A stretch of DNA of 64,000 nt from Selaginella moellendorffii (lineage: Eukaryota > Streptophyta > Lycopodiopsida > Selaginellales > Selaginellaceae), in contig NW_003314385.1 in NCBI RefSeq assembly GCF_000143415.4, forward strand, positions 161,649 through 225,648, given 5' to 3'. A model generated the notes under the pieces. That model was given only the letters and a program-made list of their open reading frames with translations. It did no database searches and was not told the DNA's origin. The stretch's first letter is position 1. Each line of letters starts with the position of its first letter. Below, piece after piece: positions 20,400-31,297 of the stretch. The position numbers were made by a program, and so were the translations under genes.

Positions 20400-21899
20400 T
20401 CAGTGTGTAACACCGTGTGTTGTGAGTGTTAAGCACACGCTCTCGCTCAGCCCGTTTGCCAGCACCAGGTAAGCTCCAACATCTCCGGGACTGACGCTCC
20501 ACACTCTCTGTGCCGCCGACTTTGCTCCTCCAACGTCGCAGTGGATGTAGCATCCCCCCAGCAAAGCTCCCCAGCTTGCAGCATCTCCGCGCAGAGGCAT
20601 GCTTTTCGCGAGCTCCACTGCTCTCTCCACCAGTCCCGCACGCCCGAGGATGTCGATCATGCTCGAGTAGTGATCCATCACTGGCGTCAAGCCATGGTCG
20701 CCGCTCATCGCCACGAAGTAGTGACAGCATTGCTGGAGCAGGCCCTGGTGCGAGCAAGCCGTCAGGAGGATGACGAAGGTGGCAGCGTCCGGAGCAACAC
20801 CGTCGACTTGCATCGCTCGGAAGACTAGGATCGCGTCGTTGGCATGGCCCGACTTGGCGTAAGCAGCCACCATGGAGTTCCAGGCGGCTGTATCGGTTGC
20901 CACACCACGATCCTGCAGCTTCATCCGCTCGAAAACCTGTCTAGCAGCTTGGAGATGGCCGTGATGAGCATACACCGAGATCATGGACGCCCAAGCCGTG
21001 GCGTTCCTCTCGGGCATGCTCTCGAACACAAGTGCAGCTCCTGCCACGTCTCCATTGTCCGCGGTCACGGCCAACGCCGCATTCCAGGACGCAGCATCCC
21101 AGCTTGGCATTCTCCAGAAAAACTTCTTCGCTTCTCCAGTATCACTATTTGTTTCTGAAGGCGCCATGGCAGCCACCATCGTGTTCCAGGAGACCACACT
21201 TCGCTGAGGCATGCTCTCAAAGCACGCCTTAGCCTCGAGAACTTCTCGGCCGTGAGCATGCGCCGAGACCACTGCATTCCACGATACGACGTCGTGCTTG
21301 GGCATTCTGTTGAAAGTACTCTTGGCACCAGCAAAGTCTCCGAGCTGGAAGTTCGCAGCAACCATCGTGTTCCAGGAGACAACGTTTCTCTCCGGCATCC
21401 TGGTGAAGATATCCTTGGCAGGACCAAGGTGACCCTGGTCGACGCAGGCCTGGACCATGGTAGTCCAAGTCACAACGTTGAGCTCCGGCATCCTGTCAAG
21501 AACCTGGTGAGCCATGGTGGTGATGCTACCGACGAAGGCGTGAAGAAGAGCCGTCCACGATACCACGTCCCTGTGCGGCATCGTGTCGAACAGCGACTTT
21601 GCGAGATCCACATGCCCACACTGGGCATACGCGGAGACCATCGTGTTCCACGAGCAGATGCTGGGCTTGCATATCCCCTCGAACACAATCTGAGCGTCAC
21701 GGATGCTCCCGCAGCTGCTATACATTTTCACCAGCAGATTCGCAAGGTACCTGCTGCTTCCAAATCTACTGCTCTTGATCTGTGCGTGAATCCACCTCCC
21801 CCTGGCGATGTTCTTCGACTCTCCGCATTGTTTCACAATGCCTGCGTAGAAGTCTTCGCTCTTATGAGAAGCGCTACTAGACATCCCAGCAGATTTCAT
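20400..21899 (-). CDS. PPR protein, PLS type without DYW domain
   Basis: An intronless 499-residue frame: a short leader, DFYAGIVKQCGESKNIARGR, then about 12 PPR repeats (SRYLANLLVKMYSSCGS, SWNTMVSAYAQCGHVDLAKS, TWTTMVQACVDQGHLGPAKD). It closes with HYSSMIDILGRAGLVERAVE and MPLRGDAASWGALLGGCYIH, the usual entry to an E motif, but ends about 45 residues later without E+ or DYW. The predicted start codon overlaps the 3' end of the next gene (21877-22812, same strand) by 23 nt. A start at the second Met (residue 6, MSSSASHKSE) would shorten this overlap to 8 nt. No convincing targeting peptide. Confidence 0.88.
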   Translation of the reverse strand: MKSAGMSSSASHKSEDFYAGIVKQCGESKNIARGRWIHAQIKSSRFGSSRYLANLLVKMYSSCGSIRDAQIVFEGICKPSICSWNTMVSAYAQCGHVDLAKSLFDTMPHRDVVSWTALLHAFVGSITTMAHQVLDRMPELNVVTWTTMVQACVDQGHLGPAKDIFTRMPERNVVSWNTMVAANFQLGDFAGAKSTFNRMPKHDVVSWNAVVSAHAHGREVLEAKACFESMPQRSVVSWNTMVAAMAPSETNSDTGEAKKFFWRMPSWDAASWNAALAVTADNGDVAGAALVFESMPERNATAWASMISVYAHHGHLQAARQVFERMKLQDRGVATDTAAWNSMVAAYAKSGHANDAILVFRAMQVDGVAPDAATFVILLTACSHQGLLQQCCHYFVAMSGDHGLTPVMDHYSSMIDILGRAGLVERAVELAKSMPLRGDAASWGALLGGCYIHCDVGGAKSAAQRVWSVSPGDVGAYLVLANGLSESVCLTLTTHGVTH

Positions 21900-22812
21900 C
21901 GCAAGCCTTCAGCACCATCTCTGTGATCGACGACGATGGCGAAGACGCATCAAGGAGTTCATCAGTCCAAATGAACCACGGAGCTCGTAAGCCATCCACC
22001 TTGACACCAAATCGTTCCAGGAGCTCTTGGACAGCAGGCCACTTCGTCTCCACTTCCCTCCTCATTACCGGAGCTCCAGTCACCAAAACTTTCGTGTGTA
22101 GCTCTTGCAAATCCTCCTCGCTGAGAAAGAATGCCACATTCTCTCCCACTCCAGCAGCTTCTAGATCGATCACTCCACATCTCCTCACGCCCTGGTGTTC
22201 CACTTGCTGCCACTGGAGAGTAGCATCCTCTTGGCTCACACCACTTTCGATTGCGGCCTTGGAGAAAACGTCACTGCGCAACGATGCCCCTCGATCGGTC
22301 GTGACGAAGGCAGAATAAGAAGCGGCTGCCAAGGGAATGGATTGGAGTGTCATCCCAGTAGCTTTACTGGCACAAGAATCCTTCCCTTTGAGATCCACCA
22401 AGAAATTCCCTGCTCCATTCACACAAGTCCCTTGCAAGAAACTACCGATGGATCCCAATCGCCTCAGAGTTTCCAGCTGACAATCCTTGAGAAGAGTCCA
22501 CCGCCCTACATTGTCATGCTGTTCTTGGTGCTGGCATCTGGCATGCATCGTGTGATGCTTGGCGAGCATCGCGTGTAACAATTCCCTGCTGCTAGCATTG
22601 CTACTGCTGGAATCCGGCTGCTGCAAGAGAACTAGCGCCTCCTTCTTGGAATCGAAGCAAATGCGGAGGGGAGTGATCTCTCTCACCTCATGCTTGTCGC
22701 CAACGCTGTCGATCCCTTTGGTGCGCCATTCGTAACGAATCCGGCAGGAGAGAGGATTGATCGTAGGAATCCTGCTGCCACCACCGGCGATCGTGCGCCA
22801 GAATCGCTTCAT
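21877..22812 (-). CDS. Unknown 311-residue protein
   Basis: An uninterrupted frame of 311 codons with plant coding composition, starting at an ATG at 22812. The N-terminus MKRFWRTIAGGGSRIPTINP is basic and could be mitochondrial or plastid targeting sequence. The middle contains FDSKKEALVLLQQPDSSSS and histidine-rich HAMLAKHHTMHARCQHQEQH; the C-terminal third reads LSEEDLQELHTKVLVTGAPV and VKVDGLRAPWFIWTDELLDA. I recognise no domain. It ends 23 nt inside the start of the PPR gene on the same strand and begins 81 nt after the subtilase stop codon, so three reverse-strand genes are packed closely. It is probably a real, poorly characterised or lineage-restricted gene. Confidence 0.65.
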   Translation of the reverse strand: MKRFWRTIAGGGSRIPTINPLSCRIRYEWRTKGIDSVGDKHEVREITPLRICFDSKKEALVLLQQPDSSSSNASSRELLHAMLAKHHTMHARCQHQEQHDNVGRWTLLKDCQLETLRRLGSIGSFLQGTCVNGAGNFLVDLKGKDSCASKATGMTLQSIPLAAASYSAFVTTDRGASLRSDVFSKAAIESGVSQEDATLQWQQVEHQGVRRCGVIDLEAAGVGENVAFFLSEEDLQELHTKVLVTGAPVMRREVETKWPAVQELLERFGVKVDGLRAPWFIWTDELLDASSPSSSITEMVLKACDEICWDV

Positions 22813-22892
22813 TCTCTCTAGAGCTTGCCAAAAACCCTAGCTCGTTCTCTTTGTATTGCCTTGAAAGAATGTGTGTATGTGTGTTGTGGGTG

Positions 22893-25800
22893 CTATGTTT
22901 TGACCGCTAAAGGGCTTCTAACTCGTTGCCTTCCATTGGACCACGTCAACCAGCCAAAAACAAAACGCCCATTCGTGTGGTCAACAGAGGTCAACTCTAC
23001 GTTGAACGCTCGTCTCTCCATGTAGGAGCTGAATCTCAGCTCGTCCGGTACCACTCTCACGCGTATCCCTGGCGGCGCCACCACGCTCGCCTTGAACACT
23101 GTAGGTGTGGTAACGGCGGTAGAGGCGGAGTAGTCGGAGTTCTTCCTCGCCGGAGAGGCTCCAACGTAGGTGACACTCCTGGAAACAATGACCGTGGCGG
23201 CGGTGGTTTTGTTCTGGGACGCGGCGGTGGCGGCGACGCCTCCGCCCAGCCGGGAGACGACGATGGCTGGATAGTTGAGGTTTGAGATGGGGCGGCGAGC
23301 GGACTGGGACGATGGACAGATGCTCTTGTCGCCCGTTACCTTTTGGAGGAGTTTGGTGTCATAGCCGGAGCTACAGAGGTAAGCCATGAACTCGCCGGGG
23401 CCAGCGTCGTAAACAAGGCCCGGATTGGCAGCTCTGCGGGGATTTACGTGACCGCTTCCATAGTCGAAAGCGTTGGCCACCTTTCCGTGAGGCAGTGTGA
23501 GGATTGGCGATCGAGTGTTGTCTTCCGTGAGAGCTAGAACAGGCAAAGTTCACAGATGAATCAAGCTCTTCGTGAAAGTTTGGAACTACCTGTTGTCATG
23601 ATGGCCGACTTGAGAGCTGCTGGGCTCCAGGATGGATGCGCGGCTTTGAGCAGCGCAACCACGCCAGCGACGTGAGGACAAGCCATGGAAGTTCCGGAGA
23701 TGATGTTAAACTTTCCTGGCATTCGCTTGCTTCCGGGAGACCATGCCGCGAGGATGTTTAATCCGGGAGCAGCAATATCGGGCTGCCACCATCGATCGAA
23801 AGTTGGAGTTAGCTTTTCGGAGAACCATTGCGAACCATTACATATACCTTGAGCACGTCAGGGGTGACCGAGTTGGGACCCCGAGATGAGAAGCTCGCGA
23901 TCTGTGGAGCGGGTCTGGATCCCAGTACTGTTGCAGTGGGATTGATTCGTGCTACGGGTGTCCTGTTTCCAAGGAAAAGTTTATAAGAACCTGGAGATCA
24001 AAGAAAAGCTTAACTTTGTGGAGTTGATGTATGAGAGGATTGCTGCTCCATCTTTCGGGCCAAGGAGCGTTGCTGGGAGAGCAAAGGGGACTGCAAGGCC
24101 GGAGTCGGCTTGATCGATAAGGATCATCCCCTTGCTACCCGCCGAAAGCACAAGTTCGCTCTTGCCAACCTTTGTGTCCAGGGAGTCTTGAGGATGCATG
24201 CAAACGACGATGCTGTTCTTCACCTTAGATGGATCCAGCGAGCCACTGGAGCAATCCCTGCAAGCCAAGAGATTATATATCTTGAGAAAAAGTTGGTTTT
24301 TCCTCAAACCTTGCTTGAGCTTTGGTTGAGTTCTTCCTGTTGGCGCTTGAAGCAAGGATGAGTGGAGCAAAGGAGCCTCCCATGCGTGAAGTTGCGAGAG
24401 AAGCACCCTGAAAAACAACATCGTCTCAGGCATAAAGATGATACTCGAAAAGACGAACCTTAAACACGATTTTGTTGCCAAGCACAACCTCGGAAACGAA
24501 CTCCCGATCCATAGAACTCGCAGCCACCGTGATGATCCAAGGAGCAATGTTGGTAGCACTTCCAGTGTTGGTGTCTCCATTGTTTCCAGCTGAACAAGTC
24601 ACCACAATTCCCTTTTGAAGCGCATGGAACGAGCCGATGGAGATGGCATCCTTGAAGAAATCCGTCTGTGGAGGATCCGGCCCCAGCGAGAGAGTCATAA
24701 CATCAACGCCATCCTTGATCGCATCATCAAATGCGGCCAAGATATCGGCATCGAAGCAGCCACTCGACCAGCAAACTTTGTAGACGGCGAGCCGAGCTCG
24801 AGGAGCTCCACCAACAGCGCTGCCTTTGCCGAGTCCAAAGAAACTTGCGTCGGTAACGTATCTTCCAGTGACGGTGGACGCCGTGTGAGTTCCATGCCCG
24901 CTCGCATCTCGCGGAGAGATATAGTCGAGGCCACCATCTTTTGCTGACGCTAATGGACCTCCCATCTCAGACGCCAGGCCCCGCAGGTAGTATCTCGCTC
25001 CCACAAGCTTTCTACGAGCCAAGTAAAGTGATCACAGGTGATCCCACGAAGAACACTTCGATCTCTGATCATTCTCTCACCTGTTACAGTGTGAAGCATT
25101 GAACAGCTCGCCAGCTTCACACTCGCCTTTCCAGCGTGATGGAACCGGAGGCATCAGACTGTCGCTAAAGCTCGAAGACTCTGGCCAGATTCCTGCGTCA
25201 AATCGAGCGGGTGACCGAGTTTGTAAGATCGCAAAGCAAGGAAGAAAGCTTTTGAGCTTACCAGTGTCAAGAACACCGACAATGACATTGGATTGCTGCT
25301 TGGAGCTGTGAGGAAGGCTCCTGGCTTCGTGCTTGAGGCCTTGCGATTGTTGCAAGCCCAGAAACTCCCACGAGTGTGTCGTGTGAAGCTGCCGCGGCAT
25401 GCTGGGAAACACCGCCACAACGCCATCCTTTTCTGATCGATCGCAGCGTAAGATAACATGAGCTAGAGAAAGATGTTATCGTCACGTACTTGACAGATCG
25501 AAGGCCTGTTCTTGAGACAGCCTTGCTGAGAAGCCTCTAAACCCGTGCTTGTAGCTGTACACCATGGACTCCTTGGCTTGATCATAGCTGAAAAAACAGG
25601 AACCGTGTATAGTGTGAGATCGGCAGGAAAGAAGAGAGAAAATTGGTTACCCGTTTTGAAAAACGGATGACAAGACTTGATGGTTGTGATCGCAGGTCAC
25701 CTGAGGATCGTCGTGAATTCTATGACCCATGTAGACAATGTACACCTGGAACAAGGAGGAGAAGTCACATTGGCAAATCCTCCAGCAAAGAAGCCTACCT

Positions 25801-25945
25801 TGCGTCCATCTCCATCTCCAGAAGAAGAAGAAGAAGAAGAAGAAGAACGAGAAGAAGAAGCTCTCGCGGTGCCGGCATTGCAAGAAGAAAGCACCAGGAG
25901 TAGAAGAGAGAGTGCGACAAGCATCCTACTCCAAGAGGCTGCCAT
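22893..25945 (-). CDS. Subtilisin-like serine protease (subtilase), 11 exons
   Basis: Exons on the reverse strand are at about 25945-25799, 25745-25651, 25587-25490, 25432-25262, 25192-25081, 25011-24459, 24407-24310, 24257-24016, 23962-23848, 23782-23590 and 23533-22893 (about 818 residues). Order: signal peptide ([18 protein letters not shown]), a Ser run and inhibitor-like prodomain ([23 protein letters not shown]), Asp in VGVLDTG, His in GHGTHTAS, a protease-associated insert ([15 protein letters not shown]), oxyanion Asn in FSSRGPNS-type context, nucleophile Ser in [12 protein letters not shown], and a fibronectin-III-like C-terminal domain ending [12 protein letters not shown]. Plant subtilases are secreted proteases of the apoplast and wall. 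The Ser run (residues about 31-42) comes from a TCT microsatellite. A second subtilase lies at 46932-49692. My coordinates may be off by a base at one internal exon end. Confidence 0.92.
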
Positions 25946-25983
25946 CGATCACAGACAATGCGATATGGGCGAGCGAGTTTTCT

Positions 25984-26019
<36 letters not shown>

Positions 26020-27339
26020 GAGGGTCTAGACTCTAGAGAGCTCGACCTAGCTGGCGATCCTGTACTGGCAAGCACAGCACAGAAAATCACACCACAGGAG
26101 AAGAGAGGGAAAAGAGAGATTTTTATAGGCACGCCGCACGCCTGTGGCAGTGGAGGCAGTGCGTCACTCACAGCTCCCTTGCCCTGCGACTATCTGCTTG
26201 GCGACACCGACACGAATAGGATGCTCGTGACCAAACGCCGTAGAACAAAGACTCTACACTATGGAAGAAAGAAAAGACCCAACGGAGCTTTGATTGAATG
26301 ATTGAGAAGAAAAACCGCGGAATCTGGATGAATCATGGCTGCGACCAGCGCTTCTCCTGGCTTGCTTACTCAAGAAAAGGAGGGATTTTAGGCCTAGACC
26401 TCTGGGAGTGATCGTTTATGTGGAGGAAGATAGTGAGAGCTTTCCTTTATACTCGGTGTGCGTGCGCTCCCGCCGCTCCTCGCTGCCCCACATTCCACTC
26501 CAGCTTGTTTCTTGAAACCAATCAAATCATGCTTTCGACTCAGCGGCAGCTGCGTTGTTCTTCCACCACCACCACCAGCACTACTGCCACTACTACGAAC
26601 GATATCACCACTTTGTTTGTAAGGCTATGGAGCTCCGCCACGGATTGAAGGAGTGCAAGGCCTCTTTTTCCTCTGCTTTGAAATCGATCCAGTGATTCGA
26701 TGCATCCAATCCAATCAATCAATCACTCTGGCGAGCTTCTTCTCGATGGTGTTTTGGTGGATTGCTTGTACGTACCGGCAGACACCCAACCAAAGATAAA
26801 GTCGGTGAGGCATGTGAGTGGGCGTCACTCCCTCGAAAAGCTCCACAAAAAATTCCCACAGAAATAGATCCACCAAAATGCCACTGGAAAGATTTCCTTT
26901 TGTCCTCTTGGTTGGAGGTTGAAACATCAACAAACACGACTAGACTGTGAGAACATGAGAAGAACATGAGATGAGAACATGGCAATCGTGGACAAATATT
27001 TCTTAATACCACAACCAAAGTTGCCGCGAAGAAGTCTCCACTGCTCCCATGAGAAGTGCCAGTGAAACTTCCAAATTTCTCCAAATCTCTACTACAAATC
27101 TCCCGCATTGATTGGAATAGCTCCAAACGAAAATTACGCTCCTGCCTTGTCAGTCCAAGTCAGTGGTCAATTGCTGCGAGAGAGAGCGACCTTGGAAAAA
27201 AGAAGAGAGAGAGAGAGAGAGCTTCTCACCTCTGGTACGCATGGCGATGGCTGTGCAATCCTCTGACAATCCATCAAGTGCGAAAGAACTCGTTACTTAC
27301 GCTGAATGGAACGCTCTGCCAAGACACGAATCTCCTTGC
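25946..27339. other. Divergent-side promoter and gene-free region
   Basis: Holds the subtilase promoter and leader (with a GA tract at 25986-26015) and sequence 3' of the next PPR gene. An ACC/ACT-rich triplet stretch (26560-26606) gives a Thr-rich frame (26418-26648) that I do not trust as a gene. A second short GA run lies at about 27203-27222. No RNA gene seen. Confidence 0.4.
25986..26015. repeat. (GA)n microsatellite in subtilase leader
   Basis: An uninterrupted GA run of about 30 bp starting about 40 bp upstream of the subtilase start codon (on the reverse strand a CT tract, a common feature of plant leaders). Confidence 0.95.
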
Positions 27340-29334
27340 TCATGATCTCCACAACGTACTGCGGTAGATATCATTCGCGCTCTTCTCCTCCTCCTGTTCT
27401 TCCTGCTGCAAACTCTTCTTCTCTAGAACCGGTGACGATGGCGATGGCCGCTGCTCGTTCTCGTCGAGCGAAATCCCCGAGAGCTTACACTTCCCAGCCA
27501 GCTGCTGCAAGACAGTGGCGGTGATGGCGTCCGGAAGTATCCCCTTCTTCTTCATGTCGAAGTATATGTCTCGCGCGTCCTGGTACCGCCCGGCCTTGAC
27601 CAGCGCGTCGATCAACAGGTTGTAAGTCACAACGTTCGCGCTACACCCGGCCTTCTCCATGTCGCCAAACATCTCAAACGCCTTGCCCATGTTTCCAGCC
27701 TTGGCGAATGCCTCGATCATGCAAGTGTACGTGAACACGTCCGGCGTCAGCCCCGCGCTTCGCATCTCTTGCAGCACCTTGTACGCCTCGGACGCGTACT
27801 TTGCTCGTCCCAGGCAGTTGATGAGCGTGTTGAAAGTGATCGAGTTCGGCTTGATCCCGCGGGCCTCCATCTCGTCCATGAACTGATACGCCAGGCCAAC
27901 TTTCCCAGCCTTGCCGCAGCAGTCGAGCATGGCGTTGAAGGAGACGGTGTTGACAGCCACTCCACTCTTCTTCATCCGCTCGAAGATCTCGCAAGCCAGC
28001 TCCGTCTTCCCGGCTCGTCCCACCGCCAGCAGCAGCGAGTTGCAGCTCTCGATCTTCATCGCGATCTTGCGCTGCTCCATCTCGCCAAACAGCTCCACCG
28101 CTCGGTCGATCTCACGCCCCCGGCTGAGCGCGTCCAGAACCAGCGCGTACGTGCTAGCATCCGCCTCGATCCCGTCCGACTTCATCTCCGCGAAGATCAT
28201 GCACGCCTCGCTCACGTTCCCTCGCCGGCTCAAGTTGGCGATGAGAGCATTCATGCTGGCAGCGGTGGCGAAGTGTTTCGAGTCGCGGATCACCTGGTAG
28301 ACGCCGCGGACCCTCCCGGTCCGGCTCACGGCCGTGATGAGCGAGTTGAGAGTGTAGTCGTCCGGTGCCAAGTTCTTGTCCAGCATCTTCTTGAGCACCA
28401 CCATGGCCGACTCGATCCTCCCGGCCTTGCAGTAGATGTCGATGACGTTGGTGTAGGCCGGAGCGCTGGGCGTGCATCCCCGCTCCTCCATCTCGTCGAA
28501 GAGCAGCGTCGCCTCCTCGTCGCGCTTGCACCGCCCGAGGCTCCGGATGAGGATGGCATACGTGTAGTCATCCGCGGGGCAGCCCATGGATTTCATGCTC
28601 GCGAAGAGCTTGCAAGCCTCGTCCATCATGTTGGCTTTGCCCAGTCCATCCAGCACCACGTTGCAGAGGAGAGTGTCGGGCTCCAGCCCGGTCTTGATCA
28701 TCTTGTCCAGGAGCTCCATGGCGAGCACCACATTCCCGGCCTTGACGAGCGACTGGATGACGCACTTGTAAGTGTAGGCGTTGGGCTTGGATCCGTGCTT
28801 GTCCAGCTCCTGGAACTCGTCCATCACCTTGTGGATCCTGGAGCTCCGGCCGTAAGCCGCGATCACGGCGTTGGATACCAGGACGTGGTATCTGCAGGGA
28901 GTGTCTTGGATCGCGGCCAGCATTCTCTCGAGGACGTCGTACTCGCGAGCGGCGCCCAGGATCATGACCATGCGGCTGCAGCTGTAAGCGTCGAATCCAC
29001 ACTCGGGCTGGCGGCCCGACCAGAGGAAGAACTCGTAGCACGTCTGGACGTCGGTGTGGAGCGCGCGAAGAACACCCTCCACCACGAAGGGCGTGAGGCG
29101 GAGCTTGTACTGGTGCTTCATGTCCACCAGCGCGTCGATGGTGCCCGGACCCCAGTGGAGCCACTTGAGGAGCTGCCGGATGGCGGTGATGGAGTCCTCG
29201 CCCGGCACCGGCTCCGCGTCGATGGGATGATTCATGCGCGCCACCAGCGGCAAATCGAAGGATGCGGGCTTGCCGATGCTCGCTGGCTTCCCTGGGACGG
29301 AGCAGTAGTACCTGATTCGAGCTCGCAGCGCCAT
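27340..29334 (-). CDS. P-class PPR protein, about 15 repeats
   Basis: An intronless 664-residue frame, different in kind from the other PPR genes here: its repeats are regular 35-mers of the P class (SKPNAYTYKCVIQSLVKAG, LEPDTLLCNVVLDGLGKAN, IKPNSITFNTLINCLGRAK, LTPDVFTYTCMIEAFAKAG). The N-terminal about 140 residues contain RQLLKWLHWGPGTIDALVDM and CYEFFLWSGRQPECGFDAYS, the pre-array region typical of P-class proteins, and it begins MALRARIRYYCSVPGKPASI, a plausible mitochondrial targeting peptide. The tail is acidic and Lys-rich with no added domain. P-class proteins stabilise, splice or help translate organelle RNAs. It resembles mitochondrial proteins of the At1g51965 type, but I cannot establish orthology. 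Confidence 0.92.
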   Translation of the reverse strand: MALRARIRYYCSVPGKPASIGKPASFDLPLVARMNHPIDAEPVPGEDSITAIRQLLKWLHWGPGTIDALVDMKHQYKLRLTPFVVEGVLRALHTDVQTCYEFFLWSGRQPECGFDAYSCSRMVMILGAAREYDVLERMLAAIQDTPCRYHVLVSNAVIAAYGRSSRIHKVMDEFQELDKHGSKPNAYTYKCVIQSLVKAGNVVLAMELLDKMIKTGLEPDTLLCNVVLDGLGKANMMDEACKLFASMKSMGCPADDYTYAILIRSLGRCKRDEEATLLFDEMEERGCTPSAPAYTNVIDIYCKAGRIESAMVVLKKMLDKNLAPDDYTLNSLITAVSRTGRVRGVYQVIRDSKHFATAASMNALIANLSRRGNVSEACMIFAEMKSDGIEADASTYALVLDALSRGREIDRAVELFGEMEQRKIAMKIESCNSLLLAVGRAGKTELACEIFERMKKSGVAVNTVSFNAMLDCCGKAGKVGLAYQFMDEMEARGIKPNSITFNTLINCLGRAKYASEAYKVLQEMRSAGLTPDVFTYTCMIEAFAKAGNMGKAFEMFGDMEKAGCSANVVTYNLLIDALVKAGRYQDARDIYFDMKKKGILPDAITATVLQQLAGKCKLSGISLDENEQRPSPSSPVLEKKSLQQEEQEEEKSANDIYRSTLWRS

Positions 29335-29496
29335 GATCGACCGCGCCCATCTCTCATCGCCGCATTGCCATCGCCTAGAACTCGCGAGGAAGCCCTAGGA
29401 CACTTCTCTATGGTGGTAGTGGTAATCAAAGCTTGTCTATTTCTTCTTGCAAATTCGAGAACATCATCCAAGAGAGGAAAATTGAATCGCGCGCGC

Positions 29497-30050
29497 TTAG
29501 AACAAGCTCGTTCCCTTGCCCTTCTTGTCACCACCGATTTCAAAGTGTTTGCACCTCTGGATTTGCAAGAAAGCCATCGATCAGGGACGAGCAAAGAGAA
29601 AAATCCCACCTTTAGAGGGTGCTGCGACACGCGCTTGCACGTCTGGCACTGGAGCCGGAGCACGATCTTCTTGGTGGTCTTGGCCTGCATTCATTCAATC
29701 ACAGGGAGAGAGCTTAGATCGATTGGAGCACAGCAGGCAGCGAAAGTTTCCTACCTTCTTGTGAAACACGGGCTTCGTTTGACCGCCATAGCCAGATTGC
29801 TTGCGATCGTAACGCCTCTTACCTGTGAACCTCACCGCAATTCAGAGCAAGCTCGCGAGAAATCTTCCGGCTCTTACCTTGGACGTAGAGGCTGTCCTTG
29901 CCCTTCTTGTACTGCGTGACCTTGTGGAGCGTGTGCTTCCGGCAATTCTTCCCTTGGCAGAAGGACTTCTTCGTCTTGGGCACGTTCACCTGTCGGCATT
30001 GGGGAGAGATCTAAGATCTGAGCAGCGAGCGCCTCGCAAGAACATACCAT
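29497..30050 (-). CDS. RPL36A: 60S ribosomal protein eL42 (L36a/L44)
   Basis: Five exons on the reverse strand: 30050-30048 (the ATG alone), 29989-29878, 29822-29755, 29684-29610 and 29556-29497. Together they encode 105 residues, the exact length of plant eL42. The protein reads [20 protein letters not shown], then [39 protein letters not shown] and ends KKGKGTSLF. The CxxC pairs of the zinc-binding ribosomal fold are present. It acts in the large subunit near the E site. All introns are GT-AG and short (49-70 nt). An exon consisting only of the start codon is common in ribosomal protein genes. It is divergent from the gene starting at 30207. Confidence 0.97.
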
Positions 30051-30206
30051 TGTGCCGCCGAGATGCTTCCAAGCCGCCGAAATGCGCTCCCCCGAGCTCT
30101 AGGGTTAGGGTCTTACAGGGTTTTGAGATCGCCGTCGATGGAAGCATATCATCGACGGCTGGCATGTGGCCACGTCATACATCTCATGGATTAGGGCATT
30201 GTCTTC
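30051..30206. promoter_or_regulatory. Shared divergent promoter, eL42 and plastid protein gene
   Basis: Only 156 bp separate the two start codons. It contains TAGGGTTAGGGT (about 30100-30112), which matches the telo-box/AAACCCTA element of plant ribosomal protein promoters, and a GCCACGTCA G-box-like ACGT core at about 30169-30177. Element functions are from general plant knowledge. Confidence 0.6.
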
Positions 30207-31297
30207 ATGGGCGCTCCTCTTCCGGGCGCTGCGATGACGGTACGCTGCCTAGATTTTCCAGGGAATGTAGCTCCAATTCTGATTCTTAGGCCAATCTCTC
30301 CGCGCATTGCTGCTTGTGCTCGCCGTCGGTGGCCAAGAGGAGGACGCTTCCGGGAAGAATTCTCATCGTTCGAGCTCAATCTGTGGATGCGCCTTCTTCT
30401 GGATCATCCGGAAGGCTCCAATCTCTTGTATCAGCACCTCTCAAACTGGTACTTCTTCTTCTTCTTTCCTTCTTTTCTTTGGAATTCTTTTCACTAGATT
30501 TTACACAGGCTAGCCGTGTTGCGGCTGCTCCTGTCAACTTTGCCGCGGCTGCAGGAGCTGTGGCTACCGTGTGTGTGCTTCTTTTGATCAGAGAATTTGT
30601 GCGATCACGCAACCAGGTGGGAGGCTCCGTGTCAGATCTGATCAGGAGAGGACAGCTACGATCCGATAGAAACGTCAGGCCCGAGTAAGTTGGTGTTCCT
30701 TTATGAATCTTATGGTTGCTCTTGTTTGATTGTAGCTCGAGACCTTTGAAATACGAGGATCCTTTCAACAATCCTCTGGTAAAGATCGGCAGTAAGAATC
30801 CGATCGTGAGAATGTGCGGCAAAATCTTCAGGCTAACTCCAGTGACTTTGACGGAGGAGAAAGTCGTGAGCCACCAGAACAGGAGGATACAAGCTTATCA
30901 TTGGAGGAGGCCCGTTGTGTTCCTTAACGAGGGGGACCCTGTGCCCGAGGGTGTCGACCCGGAAGAAGTAAGGTGGATACCATCAAACCACCCGTTCGCC
31001 ACCACCCAAGACTATATCGACGAAGAGCTGGCGCAAAAGAACGTGTACCAGACCCGTGGCGTTCCGTCCCGCGTAAGAGCCGAGCACGAGGCCCTTCGGA
31101 AGAAGATGAAAGAATCAGTCCAAAAGGTGCGTTCTTGCTTTTCTGTGCGTGCTCGGTACTGAGTCGATCAGAGTTGGGATTGGCTCCAGGCCCGAGAGGA
31201 TACTATCCAAGATAAGACTTTATCTCCTCCCAGCGATCGCGATTCATCTGGAAAGCAGCCAGATTCTTCCGTGAGGCAGCAAAGCGAGGTGAAGTGA
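30207..31297 (+). CDS. Plastid-targeted single-pass membrane protein, possibly MCD1
   Basis: My five-exon model is 30207-30239, 30290-30448, 30509-30684, 30736-31126, 31190-31297 (288 residues, all GT-AG, phases agree). The N-terminus is Ala/Ser/Arg-rich with RRTLPGRILIVRAQ, a good chloroplast transit peptide. One transmembrane helix follows (AAAAGAVATVCVLLLIREFV). The conserved body contains DPFNNPLVKIGSKNPIVRMC, RRPVVFLNEGDPVPEGVDPE, EVRWIPSNHPFATTQDYIDE and, near the end, a helical Glu/Lys-rich part. I recall the RWIPxNHPFATT block from MULTIPLE CHLOROPLAST DIVISION SITE 1, an inner-envelope division-site protein, but I cannot verify this. Exon 1 is the least certain part; the in-frame ATG at 30234 is an alternative start. 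Confidence 0.75.

Noticed and set aside
25800-25870. AGA/GAA-rich + strand frame encoding a Glu/Arg run
   Set aside because: Antisense of the subtilase Ser run; a coding microsatellite, not a separate gene.
27769-29919. A 716-codon open frame on the + strand opposite the P-class PPR gene
   Set aside because: It is a shadow of GC-rich codon use in the PPR gene; the peptide is low-complexity His/Leu/Glu/Arg with no domain, while the reverse strand has regular 35-residue repeats.
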